Source: Stutzerimonas zhaodongensis (GTDB taxonomy: Bacteria; Pseudomonadota; Gammaproteobacteria; Pseudomonadales; Pseudomonadaceae). From it: DNA of 64,000 nt. Where the stretch lies: the NCBI RefSeq assembly GCF_003696365.1, contig NZ_RFFM01000005.1, forward strand, positions 124,001 through 188,000, read 5' to 3'. The notes beneath the pieces were generated by a model. The model had not been told where the DNA came from, did not search any database, and worked only from the letters and a program-made list of their open reading frames with translations. A program made the position numbers and the translations under genes. Positions 36,025 to 44,021 of the stretch are shown here, one piece after another. Positions within the stretch are counted from its first letter, which is position 1. Every line of letters starts with the position of its first letter.

Positions 36025-37404
36025 ATGCTCGACGCCATTCGCTGGGATGCCGACCTGATTCATCGTTACGATCAGGACGGGCCGCGCCATGTCTGCTATC
36101 CGCCCCCCCTTCGGTTCGACGGCAACCTGAGCTCATTCGATCTTTTGCATGCGCTTCGCAGCAGCCGTCAGGAACGCCGTGCGCTTTCGCTGTATGTGCA
36201 CCTGCCATTCTGCATGGACGTCTGCTACCACTGTCACCGAAACAAGGTCATCACCAATGACCGCGGACGAGCATTGCCCTATCTGGAGAGGCTGGAAAAG
36301 GAAATCGAGATGGTTGCCTGCCACCTTGACCCTGGCCAGATCGTCGAGCAGCTGCATTTTGGTGGAGGTACGCCGACCTTTCTCAGCCATGACGAGCTGC
36401 GCAGGCTAGTGGCCGGTCTTCGTCAGCATTTCAATTTCAAGGACGATGATCATGCCGACGTTAGCATTGCCATCGATCCGCGGGAGGCAAACTGGCCGAC
36501 CATGGGCTTGTTGCGCGAGCTGGGTTTCAATCGTATCAGCATCGGCTCGCTGGACCTCGATCCGGATGTACAGCGTGCCATTAACCGGGTGCAGCCCCTG
36601 AAGCAGACCCAGACTGTCATCGAAGCTGCCAGAACGTTGCAGTTCCGCTCGATCCAAGTCGACCTCGTCTATGGACTTCCGCGGCAAACTTCTACGGGAT
36701 TCGCGCGCACGCTAGGCTCGATCATCGCTCTTCAGCCGGACCGCGTATCCCTGTCCAGCTATGCACATTTGCCGGAGCGCCACATGGCGCAAAGGCGAAT
36801 AAACGCCACGGAGCTTCCGTCACAGCCCGACAAACTGACCATGCTGCAACACGGCGTGGAAATGCTGACATACGCCGGCTATCGATATATTGGCATGGAC
36901 CTATTCGCGCTTCCGGATGATGAACTCGCAATGGCGCAGGAGGATGGCAAGCTCGAGCGCAATTTTCTGGGCTACACGACCCATGGCCAATGTGATCTTA
37001 TCGGTCTGGGCGTATCCGCGATTAGCCAGATTGGCGATCTCTACTGCCAGAACAACAGCGATATCACGCTGTACCAGCAATCGATGGACCAGCGCCAGCT
37101 GGCTACAGTGCGAGGGCTGCGCTGCAATGGAGACGATCAGATCCGGCATCGGGTTATCAAGTCACTGATCTGCAACTTCGAGCTTCGTTTCGAGGAGATC
37201 GAAAACGTCTTCGGGATCAGGTTCAAATCGTATTTCGAGGAGATCTGGCCATCGCTGGAACAGATGAACACCGACGGGCTCATCCTGCTCAAGCAAGACA
37301 TGATTACGATTCTGCCAGCCGGACGGTTGCTGGCACACAAGGTCTGTATGCAGTTCGAACACCCTTCACCTAGCCCCTCGCTGCAATTGTCCCGAGCCAT
37401 TTGA
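36025..37404 (+). CDS. hemN: HemN-like radical SAM protein (divergent coproporphyrinogen III dehydrogenase homologue)
   Basis: 459-residue protein collinear with HemN, the oxygen-independent coproporphyrinogen III oxidase of haem synthesis. The core cluster motif CMDVCYHC (Cys63, Cys67, Cys70), HFGGGTPTFL and VDLVYGLPRQT are kept. Several residues normally fixed in HemN are changed: the fourth Cys after the cluster (E. coli Cys71) is Arg72; the Glu of SIEVDPRE (Glu145) is Ala149; the Gln of GVQDF (Gln172) is Leu176; RYTSYPTA reads RHVCYPPP; and GMDHFA reads GMDLFA. The frame is intact and an Anr promoter precedes it. It may be an altered-function paralogue rather than the main HemN, so the symbol marks homology. 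Confidence 0.75.
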   Translation: MLDAIRWDADLIHRYDQDGPRHVCYPPPLRFDGNLSSFDLLHALRSSRQERRALSLYVHLPFCMDVCYHCHRNKVITNDRGRALPYLERLEKEIEMVACHLDPGQIVEQLHFGGGTPTFLSHDELRRLVAGLRQHFNFKDDDHADVSIAIDPREANWPTMGLLRELGFNRISIGSLDLDPDVQRAINRVQPLKQTQTVIEAARTLQFRSIQVDLVYGLPRQTSTGFARTLGSIIALQPDRVSLSSYAHLPERHMAQRRINATELPSQPDKLTMLQHGVEMLTYAGYRYIGMDLFALPDDELAMAQEDGKLERNFLGYTTHGQCDLIGLGVSAISQIGDLYCQNNSDITLYQQSMDQRQLATVRGLRCNGDDQIRHRVIKSLICNFELRFEEIENVFGIRFKSYFEEIWPSLEQMNTDGLILLKQDMITILPAGRLLAHKVCMQFEHPSPSPSLQLSRAI

Positions 37405-37503
37405 AGCACCGTTGCAAAGCCCCTGCGACCGCTTCGCCAATTGGCCTTGAGCATCTGCCTGAGTTACCCTTGCACACTTCGTAGGGTTTCTCAGGATCTG
37501 CCA

Positions 37504-38238
37504 ATGTCCGAGTCGATCAAGGTGCGCAAGCAGCCGCAAGCCAATTGCAAGGACTGCAGCCTTTCCGGCCTGTGTCTGCCGCTTTCCCTGAACATGCAAG
37601 ACATGAAGGCGCTAGACGACATCGTCAAACGCGGGCGTCCACTTAAGAAAGGTGAAACGCTTTTCCGTCAGGGCGACGCATTCAATTCGGTATTCGCCAT
37701 TCGCTCTGGAGCGTTGCGCACGTTCAGCGTGACCGATGCCGGTGAAGAACAGATCACGGGCTTCCACCTGCCTAGCGAACTGGTCGGGCTGTCGGGCATG
37801 GATACCGAAACCTATCCGGTGTCGGCCCAGGCACTAGAAACCACATCAGTTTGTGAGATTCCGTTCGACCGCCTCGATGAGCTGAGCGTGCTGCTGCCTC
37901 AATTGCGGCGCCAGCTGATGCGTATCATGAGCAGGGAAATTCGAGACGATCAGCAAATGATGATGCTGTTGTCCAAAAAAACCGCTGACGAACGTATCGC
38001 GACCTTTCTGATCAATCTATCCGCTCGATTCAGTGCTCGCGGATTTTCCGCTAACCAGTTCCGTCTGCCCATGTCACGCAATGAGATAGGCAACTATCTC
38101 GGTCTGGCGGTCGAGACGGTTTCGCGAGTTTTCACCCGCTGCCAGGCCAGCGGTTTGCTCGAAGCGGAAGGCAAAGAAGTCCGCATTCTGGATTCCATCC
38201 GCTTATGTGCCCTCGCGGGTGGAAACATGGACGCCTAA
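37504..38238 (+). CDS. anr: Oxygen-sensing transcription regulator Anr (FNR family)
   Basis: Global regulator of anaerobic and microaerobic genes; 244 residues. The [4Fe-4S] ligands are Cys15, Cys18, Cys24 ([10 protein letters not shown]) and Cys117. The cyclic-nucleotide-binding-like fold and dimer helix follow, then a C-terminal helix-turn-helix, [23 protein letters not shown], whose Glu-x-x-Ser-Arg reads TTGAT half-sites. ATG 37504 gives the family N-terminus; an in-frame ATG at 37441 adds 21 poorly conserved residues. Its target box lies upstream of the HemN-like gene. I see no Anr box in its own 99-base leader. Confidence 0.96.
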   Translation: MSESIKVRKQPQANCKDCSLSGLCLPLSLNMQDMKALDDIVKRGRPLKKGETLFRQGDAFNSVFAIRSGALRTFSVTDAGEEQITGFHLPSELVGLSGMDTETYPVSAQALETTSVCEIPFDRLDELSVLLPQLRRQLMRIMSREIRDDQQMMMLLSKKTADERIATFLINLSARFSARGFSANQFRLPMSRNEIGNYLGLAVETVSRVFTRCQASGLLEAEGKEVRILDSIRLCALAGGNMDA

Positions 38239-38248
38239 CGGAGCCCAC

Positions 38249-38797
38249 ATGATTTTCGATGAGTTCTCGATCAAGACACTGGTCCGGCCTGTCCCTGACT
38301 TCCCGAAGCCTGGCGTGGTGTTCCGAGACATTACGCCGCTCCTGCAATCGCCCAAGGCGCTGCGCATGGTCGCGGATAGCCTGATTCAGCGGTATGTGGA
38401 AAGCGATTTCAGCCATGTTGGCGCTCTGGATGCCCGTGGGTTCATTATCGGGTCAATCATTGCCTACGAACTGAACCGGCCACTGATTCTGTTCCGTAAG
38501 AAGGGCAAGCTTCCCGCCGACGTATTGGCCGCATCTTATTCCACCGAGTACGGCGAAGCCTTCCTCGAGGTGCACGCCGACAGCCTATGCGAGGGTGATT
38601 CGGTGCTGTTGCTCGATGACCTGATAGCCACCGGCGGTACCCTCGTTGCGGCGGCCCAGTTGGTGCGGCGTATGGGTGCACAGATCCACGAAGCCGCTGC
38701 GATCATCGATCTCCCCGAGCTGGGCGGCTCTCGCAAGCTTCAGGATATGGGCATCCCTACCTTCACCCTGACCGCCTTCGAGCTTAACGAGCGCTAA
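38249..38797 (+). CDS. apt: Adenine phosphoribosyltransferase
   Basis: Salvages adenine to AMP with PRPP; 182 residues. The N-terminal [16 protein letters not shown], the [18 protein letters not shown] segment and the PRPP loop [17 protein letters not shown] are typical of Apt. The start at ATG 38249 has GGAG upstream; an ATG at 38207 overlapping anr is less likely. It is ten bases downstream of anr, so it may be partly co-transcribed. Confidence 0.96.
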   Translation: MIFDEFSIKTLVRPVPDFPKPGVVFRDITPLLQSPKALRMVADSLIQRYVESDFSHVGALDARGFIIGSIIAYELNRPLILFRKKGKLPADVLAASYSTEYGEAFLEVHADSLCEGDSVLLLDDLIATGGTLVAAAQLVRRMGAQIHEAAAIIDLPELGGSRKLQDMGIPTFTLTAFELNER

Positions 38798-38799
38798 GC

Positions 38800-39414
38800 A
38801 TGCCCCTGCTCACAGCCGTCATTCGCAGCACATTGGCGGCCGGCCTCCTGGCATTCAGCTCAGGCCTCCTTGCGCTGGACCGCCATGCTTTACTCGATGA
38901 AGCGAACATCCTGTTGCTGCCACGCGAGCGGGAGCTACCGAATCTCCACCTGCTGGACGAACAAGGGCAGCTAGTGAGAACGGAAACCTTAAAGGATCGC
39001 TGGCACCTGCTGTTTTTTGGTTTTACCGCATGCCCGGACGTTTGCCCTACGACACTTAGCGATATGCGTCAGCTCTTGGCACAGCTGCCTTCCGACGTCA
39101 GCAATCAGCTCCAGCTAATACTGGTCAGCGCAGACCCGAAGCGCGACACGCCAGACGTCCTGCGAACCTACCTGAGTTACTACCGAGCAGGATTCAAGGG
39201 ACTGACCGGTGAAATGGAGCAGCTGCAAAAGCTCTCGAAGGCGCTAGGCCTACCCTTCGTCCCAGCAGAGGAACCAAGGGGAGATTACAGCGTAAGCCAC
39301 AGTGGCAACCTGGCCATCCTTGGGCCAGACGGCACTCTGCGCGGGCACATCCGAGCACCCTTCAAGCTCGAGGGCTTGAAGCAGGCACTCCCACAGCTAA
39401 TCGAAGCTGAGTGA
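38800..39414 (+). CDS. SCO1/SenC-family copper chaperone
   Basis: 204-residue periplasmic thioredoxin-fold protein with an N-terminal signal or anchor (about residues 1-25). The copper site is complete: FTACPDVCPTTL (two cysteines) and the later histidine in YSVSHSGNLAILGPDG. SCO proteins deliver copper to CuA or CuB of haem-copper oxidases; either the caa3 enzyme at 12-15.5 kb (which has CuA) or the cbb3 enzymes could be clients. It starts three bases after apt. Confidence 0.92.
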   Translation: MPLLTAVIRSTLAAGLLAFSSGLLALDRHALLDEANILLLPRERELPNLHLLDEQGQLVRTETLKDRWHLLFFGFTACPDVCPTTLSDMRQLLAQLPSDVSNQLQLILVSADPKRDTPDVLRTYLSYYRAGFKGLTGEMEQLQKLSKALGLPFVPAEEPRGDYSVSHSGNLAILGPDGTLRGHIRAPFKLEGLKQALPQLIEAE

Positions 39415-39436
39415 CGCTACGGCGGCATGCATTGAG

Positions 39437-40147
39437 TTAATGACAGTCCAGCGTGTCAGCCAGCACGTAAGCCTGAAATGCAACTTCATCTATCCATTGC
39501 TGCGTAATGCTGGCTAACTTCGTCTTTCCTGCTGGGCTGGAGGCGACCTGCTCAATCTGCCGTTGCACGGCCGGGTCGCCTGCCTTGACCCCCAGACCCA
39601 AGGCCTGATTGGCCACCGGAGGCAGCAGCCGGTTGTAACGGCGCCACTCGGGCAGAGACGCGATCTGCTGCAGTAGAACTTCATCAGCCACAACGGCCTG
39701 GCACTCATCCAACTTCAGTCCGATGAGCGTTTGCGCTGCGCTTGGATACTCCCGTGCGACGCCGCCGTAAGTCGATACGACGAAGTCGGCATGAGGACTG
39801 CCAGCCATTACGCAAAAGGTTTCGCTAGAAAGATCCTTCCATTGCGCCGGCCCTGATGATGCTGCCGTCAGTGCAGCAATGCGGCTGGAGTAGTAAATCG
39901 CCCGAGGGTGAACCGCACCAAACCGCAGATCTGCTTGACCTGGTTTCTTGCCAAGTGTGATTTCGCGCCCCATCAAATCACCCAGCGCTGCGATCCATGC
40001 AGCCTCGAAACCGTCCGTCACCACTTCGGCTTCCGCTGCCTTGAGCGGCCGGTAATCACCTTCCGGGACTGCAGTGAGCGGATTTTCGGACGCGCCAGCG
40101 GAAACCGGAACGGTCAGCATCATGAGTCGCAGCAGGAATTTCTTCAC
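39437..40147 (-). CDS. Periplasmic solute-binding-like protein (SBP family 3 type)
   Basis: 236-residue exported protein with a signal peptide (MKKFLLRLMMLTVPVSAGA, cut near residue 19). The body resembles amino-acid-type (family 3) binding proteins: RFGAVHPRAIYYSSRIAAL, LIGLKLDECQAVVADEVLLQQI and a C-terminal QQWIDEVAFQAY helix. It follows the ABC permease by nine bases and is on the same strand, so it belongs to that operon. The importer already has an NMT1-type binding protein at the other end, so this is an extra component; the ligand is unknown. Confidence 0.65.
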   Translation of the reverse strand: MKKFLLRLMMLTVPVSAGASENPLTAVPEGDYRPLKAAEAEVVTDGFEAAWIAALGDLMGREITLGKKPGQADLRFGAVHPRAIYYSSRIAALTAASSGPAQWKDLSSETFCVMAGSPHADFVVSTYGGVAREYPSAAQTLIGLKLDECQAVVADEVLLQQIASLPEWRRYNRLLPPVANQALGLGVKAGDPAVQRQIEQVASSPAGKTKLASITQQWIDEVAFQAYVLADTLDCH

Positions 40148-40156
40148 GGCATCCCC

Positions 40157-40930
40157 TCAGACGTACTGGTAACGCAGCATCCTTTGCTTGAATTTTTCCA
40201 GAACGACCTGATCGATCAGCGTGGCGAGAATGGCAATGACGAGGATGTTCATCATCACCCCTGCCATATCGGCAATTTCGCCCGAGTAAGCTAGCGAACG
40301 CCCGAGACCCTGTCCAAATCCGATCAACATCTCGGCGGAAATCAACGCCCGCCAGGCATTACCGAACGCAAGCTGCGCGCCAGTAATGAGCTCCGGCATC
40401 ACCGCCGGAAGATAGACCCGACGCAATAGCTGCCATCGCGATGCCCCCATGACCCGAGCGGCTGCTACATGGACGGGCTGGACGCTCTCGGTGGCATTCA
40501 TTACCGACAAGGCCATTGGGAAGAACGCGGCAAGCGCGACCACCACGATGATAGGCAGATTACCGAAGCCCATCACGATCAGGAACAAAGGGACCCAGGC
40601 GATGGATGGGATCGACTGCAGGATCACAATGGCCGAGCGTAGGATCTCCCGGAAGAAGAACAACACGCCCCCGAGCAACCCGAAACCAATGCCAAACAGC
40701 AATGCAAAACAGTAACCACTGCCCAAGCGACTCATGCTGCCATACAGGCCTTCACGAAACACCGGCTCTTGCACCGTGGTAAACAATCGCTCGAACACGA
40801 CGGGGATGCCGGGCATCAGAAATGCCGGAAGGCTCCAAGCCGCAATCTGCCAAATGAGAAGGATAAACAGAATGGCCAACACAACGGCCAGGTATTTTTT
40901 CGGACCGGTTAAACGACGTCCCTGGCTCAT
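40157..40930 (-). CDS. ABC transporter permease (sulfonate/nitrate/taurine type)
   Basis: 257-residue inner-membrane permease with about six helices and the EAA loop (ATESVQPVHVAAARVMGASRWQLLRRVYLPAVMPELITG) that docks on the ATPase. It belongs to the SsuC/TauC/NrtB group. Its start overlaps the ATPase stop (shared base 40930), so the two are translationally coupled. Confidence 0.9.
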   Translation of the reverse strand: MSQGRRLTGPKKYLAVVLAILFILLIWQIAAWSLPAFLMPGIPVVFERLFTTVQEPVFREGLYGSMSRLGSGYCFALLFGIGFGLLGGVLFFFREILRSAIVILQSIPSIAWVPLFLIVMGFGNLPIIVVVALAAFFPMALSVMNATESVQPVHVAAARVMGASRWQLLRRVYLPAVMPELITGAQLAFGNAWRALISAEMLIGFGQGLGRSLAYSGEIADMAGVMMNILVIAILATLIDQVVLEKFKQRMLRYQYV

Positions 40931-41673
40931 CAGTGCCCTACCTCCGTCTTGATTCCCAATAACCGGAGAATCTCGCGCCGCTCTGCAGCGAACTCGGAAA
41001 GGTCGTGGCTTTTTTCACAATGCTTGAAATTGAAAGTTTTCAGTACCTTCGCAGGCCGAGCGCTGAACACCAACACGTGGTCGGCGAGGTACAGCGCTTC
41101 ATCTACGTCGTGAGTGACCAGCAGAACCGTGGGTTGATGCTCGTCGATCAGCTCTCGCAGAACATCCTGGAGCGCCATGCGAGTTAGCGCGTCCAGTGCA
41201 CCGAACGGCTCGTCCAGCAGCAACACTTCTGGCTTGGCGATGAACGCTCGAGCCAGAGCGGTACGCTGGCGCATACCACCGGATACCTGATGCGGATAGT
41301 AATGCTCGAACCCATCCAGGCTGACTCGGGCAAGCCAGGCTTTTGCCTGCTCGAACGCTTCCTTTTTGGCTACACCCTGAAGCTCCAGCGCCATGGCAAC
41401 GTTGGCCTGCAAGGAAAGCCAGGGGTACAGGGCGTGCTCCTGGAAAACCAGCGTGCGACGAGGACTCGGGCCGGGAATTTTTTCGCCGTCTGCAAGCACA
41501 CGGCCTGCAGTCGGGTCTTCGAGCCCGGCAACCAGATGCAGTAGCGTTGATTTGCCACAACCGGAGGGCCCGACCAGGGCAACCAGCTCACCCTGGGCGA
41601 ATTCACCGCTGAAGCCTTTGATGACTTCGAGCTGCCCAAAGCGTTTGTCTACTTCTTCAAACCTGAGCTGCAT
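40930..41673 (-). CDS. ABC transporter ATPase (sulfonate/nitrate/taurine type)
   Basis: 247-residue ATPase. Walker A is LVGPSGCGKSTLLHLVAG, the signature is VSGGMRQRTALARAF, Walker B is VLLLDEPFGALD, and the switch histidine follows in LLVTHDVDEAL. It energises import with the neighbouring permease and binding protein. It lies 96 bases downstream of the binding-protein gene. Confidence 0.92.
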   Translation of the reverse strand: MQLRFEEVDKRFGQLEVIKGFSGEFAQGELVALVGPSGCGKSTLLHLVAGLEDPTAGRVLADGEKIPGPSPRRTLVFQEHALYPWLSLQANVAMALELQGVAKKEAFEQAKAWLARVSLDGFEHYYPHQVSGGMRQRTALARAFIAKPEVLLLDEPFGALDALTRMALQDVLRELIDEHQPTVLLVTHDVDEALYLADHVLVFSARPAKVLKTFNFKHCEKSHDLSEFAAERREILRLLGIKTEVGH

Positions 41674-41769
41674 AGCGCTTTGAAGACCTCAAGTAACTGC
41701 CCGACTGTGGGCTGAATGACACTGCCCGGCACTAGGCCGGGCAGTTGATGGAGCGATCCGACGGCCGCC

Positions 41770-42759
41770 TCAGAGTTCGCGAGCCTGCTGCCAGGACAAA
41801 TCGAGGATGCCGCTGGTATCGAACGGCTTACCGTCTTTGGTCTTCAGTGAGCCAAGCTCCTGAAGAATGTCTGCCAACTCTTGAATGCGAGCCAGATCGT
41901 CGCTACCCAGCTTGGCACTGAATGTTTGAGTGGCGATGGCCTCTTCGATGACCACTTCGCGAGCCAGATCCCCACGGCTGAGAGTCTTCAATGTCGGCTC
42001 GGCGATGAAGTAGTTGGCGATAAGCTTCGCCGCTTCTGCTGGCTGATTTTCTAACAGCTCGATCGCCTCACGCTGTGCATCAAGCGACTTCCAGACGGCG
42101 TCTTTGCGCTTGCCCAAGGTTTCACCAGAGGTGATCACAACCATGCACGGGAATGGCCAGACTTCACCGATTTCATAGATCTGTTTAACCGGCGCTACGA
42201 GTTGTGCAATCCGATCGTACGGTTCGAAGAGAAAGGCTGCATCAGTGCGGCCCGAAACCAGCGATTGCACCGCAACCGCGGGACTGGTGCCCATGATGTT
42301 CAAGTCATTGGGCGTCAGCCCAGCATCTTTCAGCGTAACGCCGCGAAGAACTGCATCGGCAGTACTGCCCTCTTTCTGTGAGGCGAGGATTTTGCCTTTA
42401 AGATCTTCGATTTTCTCAATGCCAGTGCCTTCGCGCGCAACGATTGAGTGATAGCCCTGCTGGGCACCACCCACGACTTTGAGATCAGCTCCCTTCGAAG
42501 CCCATGCAACAGCGTTGGTGAATCCAAGCACGCCCGTATCGAGTTGCCCCCCGATGATGGCCTTGATCAGGTCGGTACCAGAGCTGAACTCAACAAGCTC
42601 TACATCCAGGCCATGCTTTTTGTAGAACCCACCCTCGTGAGCAACCATCGCCTGAGCGTCATCCATCACTCGGATGTACCCAACCTTGAAATTCTCCTGA
42701 GCTTGAGCGAAAGCGCTCAACAGTACCAAAGCAGGAACTAGCCAATGTTTAGCTTTCAT
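41770..42759 (-). CDS. ABC transporter substrate-binding protein (SsuA/TauA/NMT1 type)
   Basis: 329-residue periplasmic binding protein with a signal peptide (WLVPALVLLSAFAQAQ, cut after residue 20). It has the NMT1/SsuA-like body VGYIRVMDDAQAMVAHEGGFYKKHGLDVELVEF, GQLDTGVLGFTNAVAWASKG and KEGSTADAVLRGVTL. This family takes taurine, alkanesulfonates, nitrate or related small organic anions; the ligand cannot be told from sequence. It is first in the operon, downstream of an AT-rich gap. Confidence 0.88.
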   Translation of the reverse strand: MKAKHWLVPALVLLSAFAQAQENFKVGYIRVMDDAQAMVAHEGGFYKKHGLDVELVEFSSGTDLIKAIIGGQLDTGVLGFTNAVAWASKGADLKVVGGAQQGYHSIVAREGTGIEKIEDLKGKILASQKEGSTADAVLRGVTLKDAGLTPNDLNIMGTSPAVAVQSLVSGRTDAAFLFEPYDRIAQLVAPVKQIYEIGEVWPFPCMVVITSGETLGKRKDAVWKSLDAQREAIELLENQPAEAAKLIANYFIAEPTLKTLSRGDLAREVVIEEAIATQTFSAKLGSDDLARIQELADILQELGSLKTKDGKPFDTSGILDLSWQQAREL

Positions 42760-42948
42760 CGTCGACCTCGATTTAGGACTCGCCGCACTTATAACGAAAT
42801 GGAAGCAACATATTCCATAAAGCTATAACTGTCTTATGGCTTAGAACTTTACACGAAGTATTATCGCTACGGCACTGCCTAGACGCCATAAGCTACGAAC
42901 TCGTTGCTATAAGTTCGAGAGTCACGAGAGGTAGTTAGGCAAAGTTGG
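42760..42948. promoter_or_regulatory. AT-rich control region upstream of the ABC operon
   Basis: The 189-base gap is clearly richer in A/T than its surroundings. It holds CCATAA (42815-42820) facing TTATGG (42834-42839), and CGAACT (42896-42901) facing AGTTCG (42912-42917). The word GCTATAA occurs at about 42822 and 42906, and GCCATAAGC near 42885. These look like regulator sites for the sulfur or nitrogen control expected of such an importer, but I cannot assign a protein. Confidence 0.4.
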
Positions 42949-43548
42949 CTAGAGGGTTATTGTCTTTCGCCCTGCCAGCGCGTGGGCCAACGTGCCTCCA
43001 TCAACGAGATCGAGCTCACCGCCAAGCGGCACGCCATGGGCGATACGGCTGAGTGTCAGTCCTTTCGGAATCAACAGCTGGGCAATGTAATGGGCGGTGG
43101 CCTCACCCTCCACGGTGGGGTTGGTGGCGAGAATGGCCTCGCTGAAACTGCCTTCCGCTACACGCACTAGCAGTTCGGGGATGCCGATGGCTTCAGGGCC
43201 TAGTCCATCGAGCGGGGACAGATGGCCCTTTAGCACGAAATAGCGGCCACGAAACCCTGTCTGCTCCACGGCAAAAACATCCACAGGGCTTTGGACGATG
43301 CACAGCAGCGAATCGTCCCGCCGCGGATCGGCACATTGAGGGCATAGGTCATCCTCGCTGAGGGTTCGACACTGCCTGCAGTAACCGACTTGCTCCATGG
43401 CGCGCGTAAGTGCCTGAGCCAAACGAACGCCACCACTACGGTCACGCTCGAGCATTTGCAGCGCCATGCGCTGCGCAGACTTCTGCCCTACCCCAGGAAG
43501 GATGCGTAGCGCGTCGATGAGCTGACGGATTAGGGGACTGAACGACAT
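42949..43548 (-). CDS. recR: Recombination mediator RecR
   Basis: Acts with RecF and RecO to load RecA on gapped DNA; 199 residues. It has the helix-hairpin-helix [20 protein letters not shown], the zinc finger [16 protein letters not shown], and the Toprim domain ([33 protein letters not shown]...). ATG 43548 gives the family N-terminus [15 protein letters not shown]; the longer open frame to 43719 is not conserved. Confidence 0.96.
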   Translation of the reverse strand: MSFSPLIRQLIDALRILPGVGQKSAQRMALQMLERDRSGGVRLAQALTRAMEQVGYCRQCRTLSEDDLCPQCADPRRDDSLLCIVQSPVDVFAVEQTGFRGRYFVLKGHLSPLDGLGPEAIGIPELLVRVAEGSFSEAILATNPTVEGEATAHYIAQLLIPKGLTLSRIAHGVPLGGELDLVDGGTLAHALAGRKTITL

Positions 43549-43678
43549 GATTTCACCGGTGCGGGACGAAGCTAAGACTTTGGAAGAGTGCTTGCCCAAA
43601 GCCGTCAGCGCACATTGATATGCGATATCCAACGGCTGGGCGTCGCATAGCGGGTGCCAGAACGGCGCCCTGACGTGT

Positions 43679-44005
43679 TCAGAAAGGCATCTTGAAACCG
43701 GGCGGCAGCTGCATGCCATCCGTCATGCCCGCCATCTTCTCCTTGCTGTTCTGCTCGATCTTGCGCACCGCATCATTCACAGCAGCTGCGATCAGATCCT
43801 CAAGGACTTCCTTGTCTTCCTGCATCAGGCTGTCGTCAAGGCTGACGCGTTTCACGTCATGCCGGCCATTCATGACGACGCTAACCAACCCAGCACCGGA
43901 CTGGCCGGTCACCTCAGCATTGGCCAACTCTTCCTGCATTTTCTGCATTTTTTCCTGCATCTGTTGCGCCTGCTTCATCAGGCCTGCCATGCCACCTTTC
44001 ATCAT
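43679..44005 (-). CDS. ybaB: Nucleoid-associated protein YbaB/EbfC
   Basis: 108-residue DNA-binding dimeric protein. The N-terminus is a Met/Gln-rich helix ([22 protein letters not shown]), followed by the beta core [21 protein letters not shown] and the C-terminal helices. It sits between dnaX and recR as in most gamma-proteobacteria; spacing to dnaX is 16 bases. Confidence 0.95.
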   Translation of the reverse strand: MMKGGMAGLMKQAQQMQEKMQKMQEELANAEVTGQSGAGLVSVVMNGRHDVKRVSLDDSLMQEDKEVLEDLIAAAVNDAVRKIEQNSKEKMAGMTDGMQLPPGFKMPF

Positions 44006-44021
44006 GGGGATCTACCTCGGA

